A DNA stretch of 52,230 bases from a bacterium (lineage in GTDB: Bacteria > Armatimonadota > Chthonomonadetes > Chthonomonadales > JAMCWF01): contig JAKBZR010000011.1 of the NCBI GenBank assembly GCA_021842405.1, positions 1-52,230 on the forward strand, written 5' to 3'. This document shows positions 41,895-50,989 of the stretch, piece by piece (the first letter of the stretch is position 1; every line of letters starts with the position of its first letter). The notes under the pieces were generated by a model. It was not told where the DNA came from, did not search any database, and saw nothing but the letters and a program-made list of their open reading frames with translations. The position numbers and the translations under genes are program-made.

Positions 41895-42202
41895 TGAACG
41901 GCCTTGATGGATACTTGACTATATCGGCGCTGCTTTTTGCGGTGGGACTGTACGGGGTTTTAACGCGCCGCAACGCGATCGCGCTGCTGATGGGCGTTGA
42001 ACTGATGATCAACGCGGCCAATATCAATTTTTTAGCTTTCTGGCGTTGTCTGTACTTCAATTCATCCGAGCCACAGATTTTTGTTTTAATTGGAATTACC
42101 ATCGCGGCGGCCGAAGCGGCAATCGGATTGGCCTTGATCCTAAACGTTTACCGTGATTTTGGAAATATCGAAGTCAGCCACATCAATGAGTTGAATGGCT
42201 GA
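41894..42202 (+). CDS. nuoK: NADH-quinone oxidoreductase subunit K
   Basis: The 102-residue protein has three helices and the NuoK motifs RRNAIALLMGVELMINAANINFLAF (with the conserved membrane glutamate) and FVLIGITIAAAEAAIGLALILNVYRD. It is part of the antiporter-like proton path. Its ATG overlaps the nuoJ stop by one base. A 70-base gap leads to nuoL. Confidence 0.97.
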   Translation: MNGLDGYLTISALLFAVGLYGVLTRRNAIALLMGVELMINAANINFLAFWRCLYFNSSEPQIFVLIGITIAAAEAAIGLALILNVYRDFGNIEVSHINELNG

Positions 42203-42272
42203 TCAGAGCGCTATTGACTTCAAAGTCATTCGGTTATCCTATCTCAGCACTATTAAATCGGACAGAGGTTAA

Positions 42273-44231
42273 ATGACGGGTTTCATTCACTGGCTTGCCT
42301 GGATACCACTGCTACCATTATGCGCAGCCATTATCACCGGAGTAATGGCATTGGCTCGCAAAAGTGAGCGCGCCGCACCGTTCATCACAATAGCCGCAAC
42401 CCTGATTTCATTATTTATCTCGGCGGCGGTATTAGCCCGATTTTTGGGAGGAACAACCCAGAATCACTTAGAGGTTTCGTTTCACTGGCTTCAGGCAGGG
42501 CGGTTTTCTATTAATCTGGGTGTTGATCTAACTCACTTGGCGGCGTTAATGGCCGTTCTGGTCGGGCTGGTCAGCTCGCTGGTTCAGATTTATTCGATCG
42601 GATATATGCATGGAGATGGCGGATATGGACGCTATTTTGCCTACCTTGCTCTTTTCACCGCTTCTATGTTGGGATTGGTGGTCGCCAACAATCTTTTCCA
42701 GCTTTACGTTTGCTGGGAACTGGTAGGAATCTGCTCTTACCTGCTCATTGGATTCTGGTTTCACAAGAAATCGGCTGCCGATGCGGCCAAGAAGGCCTTT
42801 GTGGTGACCCGATTTGGCGATGTCGGATTTATGTTGGGCGTGCTCATCCTTTCCTCATTCACCGGTTCCTTCTCTTATAACCAGGTCGAGCAGACGCTGT
42901 CCAAAGTGGCGATCGGGGCTATACAACCGCCTTTTTTTTCTCCGGCGACCTTTCTGGCGGTCGCAGCCCTGCTGCTTTTCGCCGGGGCGGTGGGGAAAAG
43001 CGCCCAATTTCCGTTACACATCTGGCTGCCGGACGCGATGGAAGGTCCCACCCCGGTTTCCGCACTGATCCATGCGGCTACGATGGTCGCAGCCGGCGTT
43101 TATATGGTTGCCCGATTGTATCCTATCTTTCTGCTGTCATCCTTTGCATTGGGGGTGATCGCGTGGATCGGCGCCATCACCGCGTTTATTGCGGCAACCA
43201 TCGCCATCGTACAGACCGACATCAAGAAGGTGCTTGCCTATTCCACCGTAAGCCAGCTTGGATATATGATGATTGGATTGGGGGTCGGCGGGTACGTGGC
43301 GGGCGTTTTTCACCTGGCCACCCACGCGATGTTTAAGGCGCTGCTCTTTTTGGCGGCCGGCTCGGTAATCCATGCGATGGGCACAAATGACTTGCGGGAA
43401 ATGGGGGGCTTGCACCGAAAGATGCCGATCACTTCACTCACCTGTTTGGCTGGAATTTTGGCGCTGGCCGGATTTCCGGGATTCGCCGGATTCTGGAGCA
43501 AAGATGAAGTGCTGGGAGTCGCGTTAAGCAACGGCCAAACTCTCATCTTTGTGATCGGGGTGCTGAGCGCCGGAATCACCGCCTTTTACAGTTTACGGCT
43601 CTGGTTGATGGCATTCAGCGGCAGACCTCGCAGCGCGTCGGCTGAACACGCCCATGAAGCCCCCGCCGTGATGACGATCCCGCTCATCATTTTAGCGATC
43701 GGGGCACTGTTCGGTGGTCTTATGAACTTCCCGCATCCATTTATCGGGAGCTTGCTCAACCCAGCCGAGCATGAGCAAATCAACTTAGTTGCAATGGGAC
43801 TGTCCACTGCGGTCGGTCTGACCGGGTTGGCGTGGGCTTGGCTTCTTTACGCGAAGCCGGAGATGGCTCAAGATCCGGTGGAGCGGATGCCGGTTTCGCT
43901 TTACCGGACGTTTGCCAACCTCTGGGGCGTGGATGCCTTCTTTACCAATGGCGTTGCGCGGTGGGCGCTGAATATCGGCCGCATGGTGGCCTGGTTTGAC
44001 CGGCATGTGGTTGACGGTGCGGTCAATGGAGCGGCTTGGATGTGTGGGGCAAGCGGGCGGACACTGCGGAGGTTTACCAACGGACAGGCGCAGTTTTATG
44101 CGGCGGTGATGATTGTAGCCATCCTTCTAGCGGTCTGGCTAGTTTTGGGCGCGATGCAGCCGCCTAATCTGACCGCGGCGGCTCCAACGCGATGGGCCGT
44201 TACCACCACGCTTGGGGGGCGCGCGCGATGA
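42273..44231 (+). CDS. nuoL: NADH-quinone oxidoreductase subunit L
   Basis: The 652-residue protein is the distal antiporter-like subunit of complex I. Motifs include YSIGYMHGDGGYGRYFAYLALFTASML, CWELVGICSYLLIGFW, the LHIWLPDAMEGPTPVSALIHAATMVAAGVYMVARL segment and the KKVLAYSTVSQLGYMMIGLGVGGY segment. The C-terminus has the long lateral helix region. It pumps protons through its central helices. The stop overlaps the nuoM start (ATGA). Confidence 0.97.
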   Translation: MTGFIHWLAWIPLLPLCAAIITGVMALARKSERAAPFITIAATLISLFISAAVLARFLGGTTQNHLEVSFHWLQAGRFSINLGVDLTHLAALMAVLVGLVSSLVQIYSIGYMHGDGGYGRYFAYLALFTASMLGLVVANNLFQLYVCWELVGICSYLLIGFWFHKKSAADAAKKAFVVTRFGDVGFMLGVLILSSFTGSFSYNQVEQTLSKVAIGAIQPPFFSPATFLAVAALLLFAGAVGKSAQFPLHIWLPDAMEGPTPVSALIHAATMVAAGVYMVARLYPIFLLSSFALGVIAWIGAITAFIAATIAIVQTDIKKVLAYSTVSQLGYMMIGLGVGGYVAGVFHLATHAMFKALLFLAAGSVIHAMGTNDLREMGGLHRKMPITSLTCLAGILALAGFPGFAGFWSKDEVLGVALSNGQTLIFVIGVLSAGITAFYSLRLWLMAFSGRPRSASAEHAHEAPAVMTIPLIILAIGALFGGLMNFPHPFIGSLLNPAEHEQINLVAMGLSTAVGLTGLAWAWLLYAKPEMAQDPVERMPVSLYRTFANLWGVDAFFTNGVARWALNIGRMVAWFDRHVVDGAVNGAAWMCGASGRTLRRFTNGQAQFYAAVMIVAILLAVWLVLGAMQPPNLTAAAPTRWAVTTTLGGRAR

Positions 44232-45697
44232 GCTTTCTCAACCAGAACATATTGACCTGGATCGTGCTGTCTCCCTTTATTGCCGCACTGCTGTTAATTA
44301 TCACGCCGCCCAATCGAGGAGCACTCATCCGATGGATCGCGCTGCTGGGCGCTGGATTGACGTTGCCGCTTTCCATACTGGTCGCCATTCTTTACAACCG
44401 CCAACAAGGTGGGTTCCAATTTCAACGGGATGTGCCATGGATCAACAGCCTGGGTATCCAATATCACGTTGGTGTGGATGGCATCAGCGTGGTGTTGGTG
44501 CTCCTGACTGCGATCATCATCACGGCCGGAGTTTTCGCGTCGTGGCGGGTTCAAAATCGAACGAAAGAGTTCCTCGCGCTGCTGCTGTTTCTAGTATCGG
44601 GCGTGTTCGGCGTGTTCGTTTCGCTTGACCTGTTCTTTTTCTTCCTATTTTATGAGATCGCGGTGCTTCCGATGTACTTACTGATCGGTATCTGGGGCAC
44701 CGGTCGTAAAGAATACTCTGCGATGAAGCTAACGCTCTATCTTTTGTTTGGCAGCGCCTTCATTCTAGTTGGAATATTGAGCTTGTATTTCGTCTCTCCG
44801 CAACACACTTTCGACCTCCTCACCTTGCAGCGATCAGGGCGGTTCAGCTATGCATTTCAACGCATCATCTTTCTCGCTTTCTATATCGGGTTTGGGATAT
44901 TAGCCGGCATCTGGCCGCTGCATACATGGTCGCCGGATGGGCACGCCTCCGCCCCCACCGCGGTTTCGATGCTGCATGCGGGCGTATTGATGAAGCTGGG
45001 AGCTTACGGAATCCTGCGGGTCGGCGTCGGATTACTGCCGGGCGGAGCTCACACATGGGCGTTTCTAATGGGCGCGATCGCTACGATCAACATCCTTTAT
45101 GGCGCCTTTTCGGCCATGGGACAGACCGACTTCAAATATGTGGTGGCCTACTCCAGCGTTTCCCATATGGGCGTCGTTATGCTGGGAATCGCCTCGCTCA
45201 ATCCGGTCGGTGTCAACGGGGCGGTGATGCAGATGTTTTCCCATGGAATCATGACCGGTCTGTTCTTTGCGGTGGTTGGGCTGGTTTATGAAAAATCGCA
45301 CACTCGCGATATATTAAAGATGGGCGGGTTTGCAAAGCGCATGCCAGGGGTGGCAGTTGCAATGACGATCGGCGGGTTAGCATCATTTGGGCTGCCGGCA
45401 ACCAGCGGATTCATCGCTGAGTTTATGGTTTTTTGGGGGATGTGGCACACATTCCCGGTGCTTGCCGCGCTGTCAGTGATTGGGATTGTGCTGACGGCAG
45501 TTTACGTTTTGAGGATTTTACAGAAAATTTTCCTGGGCCCTTTTACCGAGCAGTACCACGATCTCGCCGATGCTCAAAAAACGGAATGGGTGGCCATCAC
45601 CGCCCTGGCGGCACTATTGATACTGGTTGGTGTGATGCCCTCGCCGCTGGTGAATTTAATTCGGCTGGGCTTGCACGGATTTCATCTGAATATTTGA
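44228..45697 (+). CDS. nuoM: NADH-quinone oxidoreductase subunit M
   Basis: The 489-residue antiporter-like membrane subunit shows IQYHVGVDGISVVLVLLTAIIITAGVFAS, LFFFFLFYEIAVLPMYLLIGIWGTGRKEYSAMKLTLYLLFGSAF and LHTWSPDGHASAPTAVSMLHAGVLMKLGAYGILR, all typical of NuoM. ATG 44228 overlaps the nuoL stop; the upstream part of the open frame lies inside nuoL. nuoN follows after 27 bases. Confidence 0.97.
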   Translation: MSFLNQNILTWIVLSPFIAALLLIITPPNRGALIRWIALLGAGLTLPLSILVAILYNRQQGGFQFQRDVPWINSLGIQYHVGVDGISVVLVLLTAIIITAGVFASWRVQNRTKEFLALLLFLVSGVFGVFVSLDLFFFFLFYEIAVLPMYLLIGIWGTGRKEYSAMKLTLYLLFGSAFILVGILSLYFVSPQHTFDLLTLQRSGRFSYAFQRIIFLAFYIGFGILAGIWPLHTWSPDGHASAPTAVSMLHAGVLMKLGAYGILRVGVGLLPGGAHTWAFLMGAIATINILYGAFSAMGQTDFKYVVAYSSVSHMGVVMLGIASLNPVGVNGAVMQMFSHGIMTGLFFAVVGLVYEKSHTRDILKMGGFAKRMPGVAVAMTIGGLASFGLPATSGFIAEFMVFWGMWHTFPVLAALSVIGIVLTAVYVLRILQKIFLGPFTEQYHDLADAQKTEWVAITALAALLILVGVMPSPLVNLIRLGLHGFHLNI

Positions 45698-45724
45698 GAA
45701 AATGAATGGTGGAGAAAATCGCAG

Positions 45725-47236
45725 ATGAGGCATGAGTGGGCGATCTTGTTGCCCTATATAGTGCTGACCGGCTGGTCGGTCATCGTCATCGCAGTCGGAT
45801 TGATGGGTGAGCGGATTCGGTCCGATCAATTGGGCTATTTAGCGGCATTCGGCCTGCTGGTTGGCGCAGCGACTCAAATCATCGCACCGCATCGGATTTT
45901 ATGGAACGGACTGCTGTTGGGCGATAGTTATTCCACTATCTTCAACACTATTTTTATGATCGTTGGAGCGGTGGTTTGTTGGGCGTCCGCCTCCTGGAAG
46001 GGCAGCGCGCCCTATGAGCCGGAGTTTTATGGTCTGATTATGCTGGCCACCGTTGGCTTGATGCTGATGGCCGCGGCCGGCAGCCTTTTGATCCTGTTTA
46101 TCGGCATTGAGCTTTCCACCATCAGCCTTTTTGCGCTGGTCTCCATCACAAAGCGGGATCGCAAGTCGGCAGAGGCGGGATTGAAGCTGTTTGTGTTGGG
46201 CGCGGTGGCCTCGGCCGTCTTTTTGTACGGTGCTTCGCTGATATACGGGGCGGCTGGAACCACCGAGTACTGGAGGCTGCTGCTCCTTTCTCAATCGCCC
46301 AAGATGGTGCAGACGACGCTCCTTTTCATTGGATTTTGCTTCGTCGTCGGGGCGCTGTCGTTCAAGCTGGCGGCCGCTCCCTTTCACCTTTGGGCGCCGG
46401 ACGTCTACCAGGGCGCACCGACGATCGTAAGCGCCTTCATCTCCACCGTTTCAAAGGCGGGCGCGTTTGCAGCGCTGATCCGGATCATTTTATTGGCATC
46501 GGCTGCAAACTGGCATGGATTATTGATGGTAATCATTGCGCTGGCCGCAATCAGCATGGTCGTGGGCAACCTGGTTGCCCTTGCGCAAACCAGTTTGAAA
46601 AGGTTGTTGGCCTATTCCGGTGTGGCGCAGGTGGGCTACATCTTAACCGCGGTGGCGGTTGGGGGCTCACGGGACAGCATCAGCAGCGCGATCGTCTACC
46701 TTCTCCTCTACTCCTTTACCAATGCGGGCGCATTTCTGGTGTGTGGTGCGATGCAGGAAACCACCGACTCCGAAACGATTGAGAGCCTGCGGGGGCTTCA
46801 TCGGCGATCAGCGCCGCTTGCCTTCGCGATGCTGATCCTACTGCTGTCTCTGGGCGGAATACCGCCGTTAGCCGGTTTTGTGGGTAAGATATTCTTGTTT
46901 GAGGCCGCCTACACGGGCGGACTATGGCGCCTGGTGCTGCTGGGAGCCATTATGAGCGTAGTGGCGCTCTATTACTATTTATCAGTTGTCCTACAGATGT
47001 ATATCCGTGATCCCGATGATGATAGAAGGGTGGTTGTTGCACCATCGCTGGGCGGTGCAATCGCGCTTTGTACGGTCATAACAGTGCTCATTGGAGCGTT
47101 CCCGGCGCCATGGATAAAAGCCGGTAACCATGCAGCCTCTTCAGCGCGTAAAACCTTCGAGTTTGAAGTCATGGCATCCCATCGAATCCAATCAAACCGG
47201 GTAGCCGATATTTCTTACAAACTGGATCGTCAATAA
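45725..47236 (+). CDS. nuoN: NADH-quinone oxidoreductase subunit N
   Basis: The 503-residue antiporter-like subunit has about 14 helices and NuoN segments: LLILFIGIELSTISLFALVSITKRDRKSAEAGLKLFVLGAVASAVFLYG, FKLAAAPFHLWAPDVYQGAPTIVSAFISTVSKAGAFA and KRLLAYSGVAQVGYILTAVAVG. It is the last nuo gene. The 63-base gap downstream shows no obvious terminator. Confidence 0.97.
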   Translation: MRHEWAILLPYIVLTGWSVIVIAVGLMGERIRSDQLGYLAAFGLLVGAATQIIAPHRILWNGLLLGDSYSTIFNTIFMIVGAVVCWASASWKGSAPYEPEFYGLIMLATVGLMLMAAAGSLLILFIGIELSTISLFALVSITKRDRKSAEAGLKLFVLGAVASAVFLYGASLIYGAAGTTEYWRLLLLSQSPKMVQTTLLFIGFCFVVGALSFKLAAAPFHLWAPDVYQGAPTIVSAFISTVSKAGAFAALIRIILLASAANWHGLLMVIIALAAISMVVGNLVALAQTSLKRLLAYSGVAQVGYILTAVAVGGSRDSISSAIVYLLLYSFTNAGAFLVCGAMQETTDSETIESLRGLHRRSAPLAFAMLILLLSLGGIPPLAGFVGKIFLFEAAYTGGLWRLVLLGAIMSVVALYYYLSVVLQMYIRDPDDDRRVVVAPSLGGAIALCTVITVLIGAFPAPWIKAGNHAASSARKTFEFEVMASHRIQSNRVADISYKLDRQ

Positions 47237-47299
47237 GGAGCGATTACGACAACAGTAGTCATACGCCACCCTCCGGTAAAGCATGAGGAGGTTGTGTCG

Positions 47300-49285
47300 G
47301 TGTCACTAAGTTCAACGATAAAAGATCGTATCTGGGCCTACGGTCTTGGGGCGGTACTGTTGCTGAGCGCCCTTATTTTTTCCCCGTCGCTGTATGGTCG
47401 TCCGGTGTGGGATGACCACATGCTCTATATCGGTCAGCAGGGGATCGGCGGCGGGAAATCGTTCTGGGCCTGTTTTACCCACCCCTTTCTTTCTTACTAC
47501 TTCCGCCCCGTTGTGTCGGTCAGCTTTTATATCGAGCACTTCTTGTGGCGGACCAACCCGTTCGGCTATCACCAGACCAACATCCTCCTCCATCTTATCG
47601 GCACCGGCCTAACGATCGCCCTGCTGCGCGCGATGTTCAACCGGCGCTCGATCGCATTGCTGGGCGGCCTCTTTTACGCCGTTCAACCGGTACATGGCAG
47701 CACGGTGGCTTGGGTCGGCGGCCGTACCGACGAAATGGGAACCGTCTTTATACTGGTTTGCCTCTGGGCGCTGGTAAAAGGGTTGACCACCGATAATCCT
47801 CAGCACGTCCGGCGCTGGATTACCACATCGGTCATTTTCTACACGATTGCCCTCCTCAGCAAGGAACAGCTTCTGGCATTGATCATAACGATCCCCATCG
47901 CGGCCACTGTTTTCAAAAAAGAAAAAAAGCCCACCCGCAGTCAGGTGTTTCGCTTGACGTTACCCTATCTTATCGTTTCCATCTTATTCGTTATTTGCTA
48001 TGCGCTGGTAGCCAAAGCAACCGCACACGATTTTCGCGATACCTTCTCCGACATCGTTCTGGAGGGCGGCGAATCGGTGCTGCACTACACTCAACTGTTG
48101 GTTTACCCCACCACAATCGCACTGCACTCGTTTACCTTTTCCCGCTACCGGGGATTGAACGTGCCGTCCGCGATTCTCGGCTACCTCATTTTGGCGGGTT
48201 GGGTCGCCTTGACGGTCATATCTTGGAAAACCGACCGGCGGATAAGCTGGCTTGCGATTATTGTAGGTTTAATTGTGCTGCCGGTCTGCAACTTCATACC
48301 GGTGCCATCGCTGTTGGTTGGGCCATACCGGGTAACCTCCGCTCAGTTCGCCGCCGGCGGATTGATGGCGGTGGCCTTCGTCAGCCTATGGGATCGGTGG
48401 AGATTTTGGGTTCCGAAAATTGCGCTGCTAGGCACGTTGTGCATATTGGTGCTGACCTGGTCGGTGCTCTCTTTTCGCGAGAACCGAGTTTGGAGCTCGG
48501 AGTTAAACCTGTTTGGCACGGTGGCTCATGATGATCCGGGGTGTCTGGTTGCCCGAGTGAACTATGCGGGCGCACTGCTGAATAAGCATCAATATGCGGC
48601 CGAAGTGGCTGAATTGAGCTCGGCCTTGGATTACATCTTTCACCCCTATCCGGGTGAACCGATCGGCCAGGCGGTCCTCCGCAAAATCCATAATCCCCGT
48701 ATCATCCGCGAGATCAGGCGGAATTACGGTCATCGGGGGAGCGTGGACTATCTGATCAGCGTATTAGTTGCGCGCATTGGTGACGGATACTTGATGAGCA
48801 ATCTCCCTCAGTATGCTCTTTCCACCTTCCAGTATGCCGTTCAGATTGATCCAAAAGATCCGACTGCCTGGGCGGGAATGGGCAGGGCTCAGGGGGAGCT
48901 GAATAGGCCGCTCGACGCGGTTGCCTCACTGGAGCAGGCTTATCGGCTGGAACCGAATAACCCGGAATGGGCTATGGTGTTAGCGAGAGCCTGTATCCGG
49001 GCCGGCAATCTGCCGGAGGCCATTCAGATGTTGCAGTGGGAAACGCACCTGGTACCTTGGGTCGGCACCGCCTGGCTCGATTTAGCGGCGGCGCGGCTTA
49101 GCTTCGGAGACGTGATGGGGGCGAAATCAGCGATTGATGCCGCACTGAAAAGAGAGCCGGAGCGGGCCGATGTGATCGCAGAGGCAATCGTGATCTATCG
49201 AGACTATCTGCATAACAAGACCGAGACGGATATCTTGCAGCAGAAGCTCCAATCGGTTCAAATTTCCAGCGGAACGGGTGGATAA
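47300..49285 (+). CDS. GT-C-type membrane protein with C-terminal TPR repeats (TMTC-like)
   Basis: The 661-residue protein has about 11 transmembrane helices in its first 400 residues, with a GT-C-like first loop (RPVWDDHMLYI, an acidic pair after TM1) and RPVVSVSFYIEHFLWRTNPFGYHQTNILLHL. This matches a layout common in bacterial TMTC-like proteins. Residues 400-660 form tetratricopeptide repeats, for example ALSTFQYAVQIDPKDPTAWAGMGRAQGEL and AVASLEQAYRLEPNNPEWAMVLARA. By family it may transfer sugar from a lipid carrier, but the substrate and activity are inferred. GTG 47300 lies eight bases after AGGAGG (47286-47291); GTG 47294 would be too close. Nuo genes end 63 bases upstream. A hairpin repeat starts just after its stop. 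Confidence 0.82.
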   Translation: MSLSSTIKDRIWAYGLGAVLLLSALIFSPSLYGRPVWDDHMLYIGQQGIGGGKSFWACFTHPFLSYYFRPVVSVSFYIEHFLWRTNPFGYHQTNILLHLIGTGLTIALLRAMFNRRSIALLGGLFYAVQPVHGSTVAWVGGRTDEMGTVFILVCLWALVKGLTTDNPQHVRRWITTSVIFYTIALLSKEQLLALIITIPIAATVFKKEKKPTRSQVFRLTLPYLIVSILFVICYALVAKATAHDFRDTFSDIVLEGGESVLHYTQLLVYPTTIALHSFTFSRYRGLNVPSAILGYLILAGWVALTVISWKTDRRISWLAIIVGLIVLPVCNFIPVPSLLVGPYRVTSAQFAAGGLMAVAFVSLWDRWRFWVPKIALLGTLCILVLTWSVLSFRENRVWSSELNLFGTVAHDDPGCLVARVNYAGALLNKHQYAAEVAELSSALDYIFHPYPGEPIGQAVLRKIHNPRIIREIRRNYGHRGSVDYLISVLVARIGDGYLMSNLPQYALSTFQYAVQIDPKDPTAWAGMGRAQGELNRPLDAVASLEQAYRLEPNNPEWAMVLARACIRAGNLPEAIQMLQWETHLVPWVGTAWLDLAAARLSFGDVMGAKSAIDAALKREPERADVIAEAIVIYRDYLHNKTETDILQQKLQSVQISSGTGG

Positions 49286-49286
49286 A

Positions 49287-49426
49287 GTAGGGGCACATTG
49301 CAATGCGCCCCTACAGACCTGGATTCCCGCTTTCGCGGGAATGACGTAATTCACCTTCCCCTTGGAGTGTATAGACTTGAGACATGGAGGGAGAAGGCTG
49401 GGATGGGGGTGCGACCCTCAACCAGG
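49287..49426. repeat. Composite repeat, copy A
   Basis: The unit joins three parts: the hairpin GTAGGGGC...GCCCCTAC (49287-49314), the hairpin ATTCCCGC-TTTC-GCGGGAAT (49323-49342) and a tail GGAGGGAGAAGG...CCAGG (49386-49426). Bases 49306-49361 are identical to 49471-49526 in copy B, and 49386-49426 to 49530-49570. Copy A has about 20 extra bases between the last two parts. No gene is visible in the gap. Confidence 0.78.
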
Positions 49427-49450
49427 TTACAATTGGTAATGAAATAAATA

Positions 49451-49570
49451 CAAGGGCGACCACATTGGGTCGCCCCTACAGACCTGGATTCCCGCTTTCG
49501 CGGGAATGACGTAATTCACCTTCCCCATTGGAGGGAGAAGGCTGGGATGGGGGTGCGACCCTCAACCAGG
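49451..49570. repeat. Composite repeat, copy B
   Basis: This is a direct repeat of copy A, offset by 165 bases in the first half and 144 bases in the tail. Its first hairpin has a different inner arm (GGGCGACC/GGTCGCCC), while the second hairpin (49488-49507) is the same. It ends about 60 bases before the promoter of the GntR/LacI-type regulator. Confidence 0.78.
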
Positions 49571-49609
49571 CTACATTTATTTCTGAATGCCAACCATTTA
49601 TCAAAATTA

Positions 49610-49662
49610 CCAACAAATTGCCAACAAAATCTCTTGACTCTTTTTGTGGCTTATGTTATAAA
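49610..49662 (+). promoter_or_regulatory. Promoter of the GntR/LacI-type regulator with adjacent direct repeats
   Basis: TTGACT (49634-49639) and TATAAA (49657-49662) are 17 bases apart, and TG precedes the -10 hexamer by one base, giving an extended -10. Just before the -35 are two direct repeats of CCAACAAA (49610-49617 and 49621-49628), 11 bases apart, on the same helix face. They may be binding sites for the regulator itself; that is inference. Confidence 0.66.
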
Positions 49663-49701
49663 TAGGGGTGGTCATATTTCATTAAAAAGGGATGTGCTCC
49701 T

Positions 49702-50847
49702 TTGGCCAACTCGAAGTGGAGAGAGAGCGCCGAGGCGATACGAGGCGAGATCGAGCGGGGTGCGTTAAAATCGGGTGACCACTTGCCGTCGGAGACGGAA
49801 GTGGCCGACCATTGGCGCGTGTCTCGCATGACCGCCCACCGCGCGATGGCTTATCTCCAGAACTTAGGGCTGGTGAATCGCCAGCGCCGGAAAGGAACGA
49901 CAGTCGCCGGGGAGGGAGAGCGGCGGGCCGGCATTGTGGCGCTTCTTTTTCATCATCGAAACGACTCCCTTGAGCTCCAGTACTTGCTGGGCGTCCGCAG
50001 CGGCATACCGGATGATGACCATCTTCTGCTCTGGAATACGGAGAACAACCCGAAACGGGAGGCCTACTACCTGGAGCGCGCCAGTGAGGAGGCCAACGGA
50101 ATCATCTGCTTTCCAACCTGCGCCCCTGAAAACACCCCCATTATCCACCGAATCGTTGAGAAGGGAACTCCGATTGTTTGCCTGGACCGCGTTCCCAAAG
50201 ACGCCCCGGTGGACGCGGTACTCACCGACAATTATCGCGCCACGCTCAATGCCTTGCGGTTTATGCGAGAGCACGGACATCAGCGAATCGCCTATATCAC
50301 CGAGAACAGAATGGAGGTCTCGGCGGTATGGGAGCGGTACGAGGCGTATCTCACCGCAATGGCGGAGGCCGGCATTGAGGATGTTTATCCCTACGTGCGC
50401 AAGCTGCTGTGCGATCTGGGGTTTCACACCGATCTGTTGACTCAGACGATCGGTGACGCGCTGCAATGCATGCTAAATTTGCCGCAGCCACCGACCGCCG
50501 TATTCTGCATGCACGATTATTACCTGGCGGCGGTGCTGGAATGCTGCGATATCCTTGGAATCAAGGTTCCAGAAGACCTGGAAATTATCAGCTTTAACGA
50601 CTGTCCGCCACTGGTGCCTCGCTTCTCCCGATCGGTAAATCGGATCGTTCAGCAGGCGCAGGTGATCGGCAAGTTGGCCGCACAACGACTTCAACTACGC
50701 TTGGAAGGGGAGGTGATGCAGCCCGAAACGATAAAGGTCATGGCGCATTTTTATCCGGCTCGACATATCCGGGCCGTTAATCTGGATGAGGGACCCGATC
50801 AGGGTAAACCCCGCTTTATTCAATCCGAGACGATCGTGACCGGTTAA
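49702..50847 (+). CDS. Transcriptional regulator, GntR DNA-binding domain with LacI-type sensor
   Basis: The 381-residue protein joins a GntR-type winged helix (residues 1-72: LPSETEVADHWRVSRMTAHRAMAYLQNLGLVNRQRRKGTTV) to a periplasmic-binding-protein-like sensor of the LacI/GalR type (about 75-355: GIICFPTCAPENTPIIHRIVEKGTPIVCLDRVP, HGHQRIAYI and CDILGIKVPEDLEIISFND). This is the AraR-like architecture that usually senses sugars. It starts at TTG 49702 after a weak AAGGGA. A strong promoter lies upstream. No sugar operon adjoins it, so the targets are elsewhere or include the secreted glycosidases of this window, which is speculation. Confidence 0.92.
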   Translation: MANSKWRESAEAIRGEIERGALKSGDHLPSETEVADHWRVSRMTAHRAMAYLQNLGLVNRQRRKGTTVAGEGERRAGIVALLFHHRNDSLELQYLLGVRSGIPDDDHLLLWNTENNPKREAYYLERASEEANGIICFPTCAPENTPIIHRIVEKGTPIVCLDRVPKDAPVDAVLTDNYRATLNALRFMREHGHQRIAYITENRMEVSAVWERYEAYLTAMAEAGIEDVYPYVRKLLCDLGFHTDLLTQTIGDALQCMLNLPQPPTAVFCMHDYYLAAVLECCDILGIKVPEDLEIISFNDCPPLVPRFSRSVNRIVQQAQVIGKLAAQRLQLRLEGEVMQPETIKVMAHFYPARHIRAVNLDEGPDQGKPRFIQSETIVTG

Positions 50848-50989
50848 ACACCCTCTGAGCATTCTTCCTGATCTACAACGGGAAGTGGTGGAAGATGGTG
50901 GTAACCGCATCCGTACACTTATGACATTCATAAAGAGTTAGCCAATCCAACCATGAATTGGTACTTCAATGAGAAAGGGGATTCCTAAA

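Noticed and set aside
49287-49570. Possible CRISPR array from repeated hairpins
   Set aside because: There are only two copies, the spacing is uneven, the parts are hairpins shared with other intergenic sites, and no cas gene is present.
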